From the NCBI GenBank assembly GCA_010279815.1, contig QEOQ01000469.1, forward strand, positions 252,665 to 264,112: a DNA stretch of 11,448 nucleotides. The letters run 5' to 3'. Numbering within the stretch: the stretch's first letter is position 1; the number at the start of each line of letters is the position of its first letter. A model generated the notes under the pieces. It was not told the origin of the DNA. It searched no databases and saw only the letters and a program-made list of their open reading frames with translations. The position numbers and the translations under genes are program-made. Shown here piece by piece: positions 7,942-11,448 of the stretch. The DNA is from Brachionus plicatilis. Its lineage: Eukaryota > Rotifera > Eurotatoria > Ploima > Brachionidae.

Positions 7942-9005
7942 TTTAACATGAGTTTGGAACTAGAACAAGTCCCAAAATCCTGGAAAATAGCAAGTATAAC
8001 CATGATCTCTAAGAAATCTTCTCCTACTCAAGACCATAATAACTACAGTCCAATTAGTATGACAAGTTGCCTCGGAAAGTTACTTGAACGTATCATCTTT
8101 ACTAGAATGCATGATTTCCAGGTTAAATTTAGCAATTAGGATTTAGAAAAAATAGAAGCACTTCAGATAATCTATAGTTTCTTATTCATAAAGTTGTAGA
8201 GTCTTTTAAAAGAAAGAAAATAGTCTGTTGTCTATATTTTGACATTTCTAAAGCTTTTGATCGAGTTTGGGATGATGGACTAATTTACAAGCTAATTTGA
8301 ATAAATCTACCTCCTTATCTTATTAATTGGATAAGATCGTTTTTGCATTAAAGATCTTTTAGAGTAAATGTAAATGGTTATATAAGTGATCAGAACACTA
8401 TTAAAGCAAGAGTTCCACAAGGGTCAGTAGTTAGTCCACTTCTTTTTAGCATTTTCATTAATGACATACCAAAAAGGAACAAAACAAACTACCAATACTC
8501 TCTTCTGGCAGATTATTTGGCTACCTTTTTTATTTTCAAAATGATAGGATTCTCGATAACATGATTAATAAGTACCTAAAAGAAGTTGAAAGATGGCTTT
8601 TAAAATATTTAAACATTTCTATTAAAAAATTATGTTGCATGATCTTTGAGAAAAAATTAAAGTTAAAATCAATCTTGACCTTAAAATTAATAGTAACAAT
8701 TTAAATAATGAGAAAAAAGTGAAATACTTAGGAATCACATTAGACTCATAACTTTCATTTAGTCACACTTTAATAAAATATCTCTCAAATGTAAAATAGG
8801 TTTAAAACCAAAAACATTATGTAATCGTTATAAATCCTAGATAGGATCAATCTTGGATTATTCTTTTCCTTGTTTAAATTCATTCTCAGAAACTAACATC
8901 AATAAAATACAAGTTATACAAAATTCAGCAGTTCGATCTATTTTGAAGCTCAAATATGATACCTCCTCCAACATTAATAAAATTTCTTTTTCAGCTTATC
9001 TAATT
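7942..9005 (+). pseudogene. Broken reverse transcriptase of LINE element B
   Basis: The frame from 7942 reads into the start of the RT domain (QVPKSWKIASITMISKK; then SPISMTSCLGKLLERII at about 8053-8097) and shifts near 8130. Frame 3 from 8133 carries GFRKNRSTSD, then motif A (FDISKAFDRVW, 8238-8270, with its catalytic Asp) and motif B (VPQGSVVSPLLFSIF, 8412-8456). Motif C follows at about 8502-8522 as LLADYLA, where the family has ADD, so a catalytic Asp is lost. Frames then change near 8560 (INKYLKEVERWL), near 8665 (VKYLGITLDS) and near 8760 (the thumb-like region IGSILDYSF, 8841-8867, then NSAVRSILKLKYDTSSNI, 8913-8966). In-frame stops lie at 8175, 8298, 8349, 8749 and 8838. The domain order is that of a Jockey/CR1-type RT; the N-terminal endonuclease is absent. 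The copy is dead by every criterion. Confidence 0.88.
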
Positions 9006-9076
9006 TAAACTTGTATTTTTAATAAAGTTTTTTTTTCTTATTTTTTGTGTAACTATAAAATTTTTCATATTATACT

Positions 9077-9091
9077 TCTCCTTTTTGGAGA
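9077..9091 (+). repeat. 3'-terminal hairpin of LINE element B
   Basis: TCTCC, loop TTTTT, GGAGA: a perfect 5-bp stem about ten bases before the AAAT-unit tail. Its position matches the 3'-end hairpins of elements A and C, although the sequence is different. Fits a recognition structure for target-primed reverse transcription; the function is inferred. Confidence 0.5.
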
Positions 9092-9112
9092 TTAATTTTC
9101 AAAAAAATAAAT

Positions 9113-9126
9113 AAATAAGTTAACTC
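9113..9126 (+). repeat. Target-site duplication, right copy (element B)
   Basis: Second copy of AAATAAGTTAACTC, directly after the A-rich tail of element B. Its first four bases merge with the AAAT tail units, so the last few bases of the element are ambiguous. Confidence 0.85.
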
Positions 9127-9490
9127 ACAGCCCTGATTTTCATGTCATTTTTAACTTTGTATTAAAGTAGAAAATGATTTTGAAATGACCAAGCTTTCAG
9201 TTGCAGTGTTTAAGTTACACTTAGAATTAAGAAAGACTTTCTCATCTTAAATTAAAGATTATCAAGGTTTTTGTTGAAGTTATTTTAGGTTTTTGGTCCG
9301 ATCAATAATTCAATTTTTTCCGGTCTTATTGTTTCACATATGTTTTAAGATCATTCACCTATTGTAACGAGCAAGACTGTTCTTTTTATAATCATGCTTT
9401 TAAAATATTGATTATCCTTAAAGTGACGTGAAAAATATTTTTTATATATATTCAATTGATGCAATAGTCGACAAAACTTTTTGATGTTTG
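9127..9490. other. Non-coding spacer between LINE elements B and C
   Basis: No gene recognised. Composition is mixed, with less extreme A+T than the left half of the window. A minus-strand open frame at 9351-9536 crosses the element C junction and has no motif, so it is not called. An ATGTTTG at 9484-9490 may be the left target-site duplication of element C. Confidence 0.5.
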
Positions 9491-10278
9491 GTGTAAACTT
9501 TTTAACTGTTTGCAGATGACAGTAAGTTAATTGCATTAGTTAAAAATAGAAAAGACATTCAAAACATTCAGAAAGATATCGACTCATTGGTCGCGTGGGC
9601 TAAAGAGTGGAGAATGGCTTTTAACTATGAAAAATGCAAATCAATGGGGAACTTGCTTCAAGTCCTATAGAGTTTTACATGTCTAAGGACACTGACACGA
9701 TTCACCATATCTGCACGACTAAAAGAGAACGAGACCTTGGAATCATCTTATCGGATGATCTTAAACGAACATTCACCTACTGGAATGTCAATACATTCAG
9801 AACACTGTACACAACATATGTGAGACCTCATCTTGAATACGCGGCACCAGTCTGGAACCCGTACAAGAAGAAAGAGATAAATATGATCGAAAAGGGACAA
9901 CGAAGGGCAACAAAATTGGTGCCGGGCTTGAAAAAATTTGACTATGAGACACGACTTGGGAAAATTGGTTTGACAACACTAGAGAAAAGAAGAGAAAGAG
10001 GTGATCTGATTCAATTTTACAAGATAAACAATGGTATCAACATAATGAACTGGTTTCATCCAGTCAAGTCGATTATTTCAATAAATACAACTGGTCCTGC
10101 ATCGAATATTAGAGGACACAAACAAAGACTTGAGAGACAATTAACAAGAAACTGTGAACAAAGGCATAATTTCTTTGTAAATCGTATTGTACCAAATTGG
10201 AACAACTTATCAAGTCAAACAGTTAAAGCGAAGACAAAAAATCATTTTAAAAATCTTTTGGACTCTAACGGGACATAA
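9491..10278 (+). pseudogene. C-terminal half of a CR1/L2-like reverse transcriptase
   Basis: Frame 2 carries motif C intact (LFADDSKL, 9506-9529), then IDSLVAWAKEWRMAFNYEKC (9578-9637), the usual stretch after motif C. Two stops (9494, 9503) precede motif C. The frame shifts by one base near 9644-9652; translation then continues openly from about 9649 to the TAA at 10276. That part reads ERDLGIILSDDLK (near 9727-9765), TTYVRPHLEYAAPVWNPY (9808-9861), EKGQRRATKLVPGLKK, GLTTLEKRRERGDLIQFYK and a C-terminal FFVNRIVPNWNNL. The thumb-like and C-terminal regions are complete. Between DDLK and RTFTYWN about 20 codons normally present in the family are missing without disturbing the frame. An ATG at 9634 lies just before the shift in this frame but is not a real start. 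Confidence 0.88.
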
Positions 10279-10288
10279 ATTTAAAAAT

Positions 10289-10340
10289 AGCTGATAAAGT
10301 ATGGTCGTGCGACTCATACTTCAACAAACTTGTAGCAGCT
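10289..10340 (+). repeat. 3'-UTR stem-loop of LINE element C
   Basis: AAGTATG (10297-10303) plus GTCG pairs with CGAC and CATACTT (10310-10321). This is 11 base pairs with a single bulged T at 10314, or ten with a four-base loop GTGC if read as RNA. An outer AGCTG (10289-10293) can pair with CAGCT (10336-10340) just before the ATT tail. This is the strongest hairpin in the window and it sits exactly between stop codon and tail. LINEs of the L2/CR1 group are known to need a 3' stem-loop for RT recognition; that role here is inferred. Confidence 0.75.
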
Positions 10341-10341
10341 C

Positions 10342-10360
10342 ATTATTATTATTATTATTA
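10342..10360 (+). repeat. (ATT)n tail of LINE element C
   Basis: Six ATT units plus one base immediately after the 3' UTR structure. Taken as the element's own tail rather than an independent microsatellite because of its position. Confidence 0.8.
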
Positions 10361-10425
10361 TGTTTGAAGAATTGAAAATGAGAAAATGAAACTTAATCGT
10401 AGCAATGTTTTGTTTTCTTTTGCAG

Positions 10426-10605
10426 GCTCTACATGAAAAACTCCAAAAATTTTGGTCTTCTTGGTCGAAAACGTCAAATTCAGATAGTGATGTAGTTTTA
10501 GTCTGCGCGAATTGAACAGAGATAAGTGAAATATTAGAAGTTTTGCATGAAATTTCAAAGTGCCCTTTTTACCAAATTAGAGTGGAAAATAGTAAAATTC
10601 TCTAG
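10426..10605 (+). other. Candidate coding exon relic of unknown protein
   Basis: A strong acceptor-like run TTTTGTTTTCTTTTGCAG ends at 10425. The frame beginning with its first base reads ALHEKLQKFWSSWSKTSNSD and stays open for 29 codons to a TGA at 10513-10515. In the same frame a further 29 codons follow (including SEILEVLHEISKCPFYQI) to a TAG at 10603-10605. One stop in 58 codons is fewer than expected at this base composition, though locally the region is less AT-rich. It could be a last exon ending at 10515, an exon with a donor inside (GTAGTT near 10492), or a decayed exon. I do not recognise the protein. A minus-strand frame across the same bases (10358-10558) is more likely its shadow. 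Confidence 0.3.
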
Positions 10606-10727
10606 CATTTACATTTGATTAAATGCAAACATACATCCATGAAGGTTGATTCTATTTTTGTATATATAAAATAGATAATCAAAAATGATTGCATTTTTCA
10701 GCTTTTTAGTGCTTTTTATACAATTAA

Positions 10728-10748
10728 TTATCTTTCTAAGAAAGATAA
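10728..10748. repeat. Perfect 21-bp palindrome
   Basis: TTATCTTTCT, one central A, AGAAAGATAA: ten perfectly paired bases on each side. It lies about 50 bp upstream of the hairpin repeat at 10797-10822 and may belong to the same inserted piece. Too short and simple to assign a function. Confidence 0.6.
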
Positions 10749-10796
10749 CTAAAATTTACGAAAATTTGAGTTAATTAAATTTTATTTTTATTTTAA

Positions 10797-10822
10797 TCTG
10801 AAGGAGCAAGAGCTCGATTTAG
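10797..10822 (+). repeat. Solitary LINE 3'-end hairpin (copy 3)
   Basis: TCTGAAGGAGC, loop AAGA, GCTCGATTTAG. GAGC/GCTC and CTGAA/TTTAG can pair, and a T-rich run precedes it as in the 3' UTR of element A. It is the reverse-oriented counterpart of copies 1 and 2. No LINE coding sequence lies upstream, so it is either a very short truncated insertion or a SINE-like element sharing the LINE tail. Confidence 0.6.
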
Positions 10823-11448
10823 TTTACATATTATTATTTTAAATCGGCAAATAAACAAAAAAAGCTTGCGTAAAATTTAGTTGTCAACATAGTTGGGCTA
10901 ATTTTTTTTTTTAAATATTGTCCGAGTGAGACAAAAACTCTAATCTAATGACTTGAAAATTTTAGAACAAAATAAGTAATAATTATTTTTGATTGCAAAT
11001 TTTAAAATGAAAAATTAGAAAATGGCCTAAAGTGACACTTTCTTTGTTTATTGTAAAATAAAAGATCTTAATCTAAAAAAATGGTCGAGTTCTGTTGACT
11101 TCATGAAAATCTCTGTTATTTTCACTAGTGATAATCAAAATGACCCCATTAGGGATTTAAGTTTAATAAAAAAGAACATCTCAATTTAAAATTTTCTAAA
11201 CTTTTTCAAGTCATCATCTAAAAAAAGTTAGATAGAAAAAAACTGATTTGATGATGATAGTAAAATTTGAAGGGTTTATTGAAATTTAAGTTGACTTTTC
11301 CAAATGAGAGTCTAGGTGTTTTGAATCACTTGTCTTTAATTGAAAATATCATTTTGATTATAAAAATAAAAATACATTGTTTATTTGATCATTGGAATTT
11401 ATCAATTTTTATGTAAATTTTTGTAAAAAATGGTAAAATATTAAAATT
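10823..11448. other. AT-rich non-coding stretch
   Basis: No gene, repeat or RNA structure that stands out from the base composition. Confidence 0.5.

Larger units (their letters stand above)
7942..9112 (+). mobile_element. LINE element B: 5'-truncated Jockey-like retrotransposon
   Basis: A non-LTR retrotransposon copy of about 1.17 kb bounded by a perfect 14-bp direct repeat (7928-7941 and 9113-9126). Its first base is already in a reverse transcriptase reading frame, as expected from incomplete reverse transcription that joined mid-gene to the target. The coding region is broken many times up to about 9005. A T-rich stretch follows, then a hairpin (TCTCC, five T, GGAGA at 9077-9091) and a tail of AAAT units running into the right-hand duplication. 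The C-terminal region retained by element A appears to be missing here: the coding match stops near 9005 and only about 70 bases separate it from the terminal hairpin, so an internal deletion or a shorter protein must be assumed. Confidence 0.85.
9491..10360 (+). mobile_element. LINE element C: 5'-truncated CR1/L2-like retrotransposon
   Basis: It begins just upstream of reverse transcriptase motif C and runs through the rest of the protein to its TAA at 10276-10278. An 80-base 3' UTR with a strong hairpin (10297-10321) follows, then an (ATT)6 tail at 10342-10360. The tail of short A/T units instead of poly(A), and the C-terminal wording of the protein, are those of CR1/L2-group LINEs. ATGTTTG occurs at 9484-9490 and again at 10360-10366, right after the tail, and may be a 7-bp target-site duplication. 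That repeat is short enough to be chance, so the 5' edge at 9491 is a best guess within about 15 bases. Less eroded than element B: only one clear frameshift and a few stops at the extreme 5' end. Confidence 0.82.

Noticed and set aside
9351..9536. Minus-strand open frame across the element C 5' junction
   Set aside because: Overlaps the reverse transcriptase motif C on the opposite strand and has no motif of its own.
9797..9979. Minus-strand open frame inside element C
   Set aside because: Shadow of the well-supported plus-strand reverse transcriptase frame.
10358..10558. Minus-strand open frame of 66 codons
   Set aside because: Covers the plus-strand exon-like patch and its pyrimidine tract; no recognisable motif, and the plus-strand reading has the splice signal.
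1..11448. CRISPR array, bacterial operon or phage-type system
   Set aside because: No regularly spaced repeats, no ribosome binding sites, no tandem gene clusters. The coding remains are eukaryotic LINEs.

Overview
The window looks like intergenic or intronic DNA from a small AT-rich animal genome. By eye it is well over 75% A+T, with long A and T runs, no operons, no ribosome binding sites and no long open reading frames. It contains remnants of several LINE (non-LTR) retrotransposons of the Jockey and CR1/L2 kinds. The wording of two remnants resembles, from memory only, LINE proteins of monogonont rotifers such as Brachionus. That assignment is a guess; metazoan is much safer than any genus. 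I see no intact host gene, no rRNA, no confident tRNA, no CRISPR array and no virus.

Layout. Positions 1-105 hold a decayed LINE 3' end on the minus strand. Positions 430-560 hold a short exon-like patch, and 640-666 a solitary hairpin repeat. A foldback element with two large arms lies at 1595-2024. Positions 2220-2371 hold an exon-like open stretch behind a good splice acceptor, and 2459-2518 a compact hairpin. A decayed inverted repeat lies at 4312-4541. From 4650 to 7440 the sequence is almost featureless apart from a small GC bump at 6223-6294 and a weak tRNA-promoter-like patch at 6671-6755.

From 7440 to 10360 three 5'-truncated LINE remnants lie close together. Element A (minus, about 7450-7810) keeps only the C-terminal coding end plus its 3' UTR. 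Element B (plus, 7942-9112) keeps most of a broken reverse transcriptase and is bracketed by a perfect 14-bp target-site duplication. Element C (plus, about 9491-10360) keeps the second half of a CR1/L2-like reverse transcriptase and ends in an (ATT)n tail. A second exon-like patch follows at 10426-10605, then another solitary copy of the element A hairpin at 10797-10822. The rest is AT-rich with nothing recognisable.

The most interesting pattern is at the LINE 3' ends. Each of the three ends in a short stem-loop followed directly by a simple-repeat tail (AAAT-like or ATT). The element A hairpin recurs in two isolated copies and one degenerate copy elsewhere in the window. Its stem is preserved while the loop varies. 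This fits a 3'-terminal RNA structure recognised by the element's own reverse transcriptase during target-primed reverse transcription, and it suggests many very short, 5'-truncated insertions.
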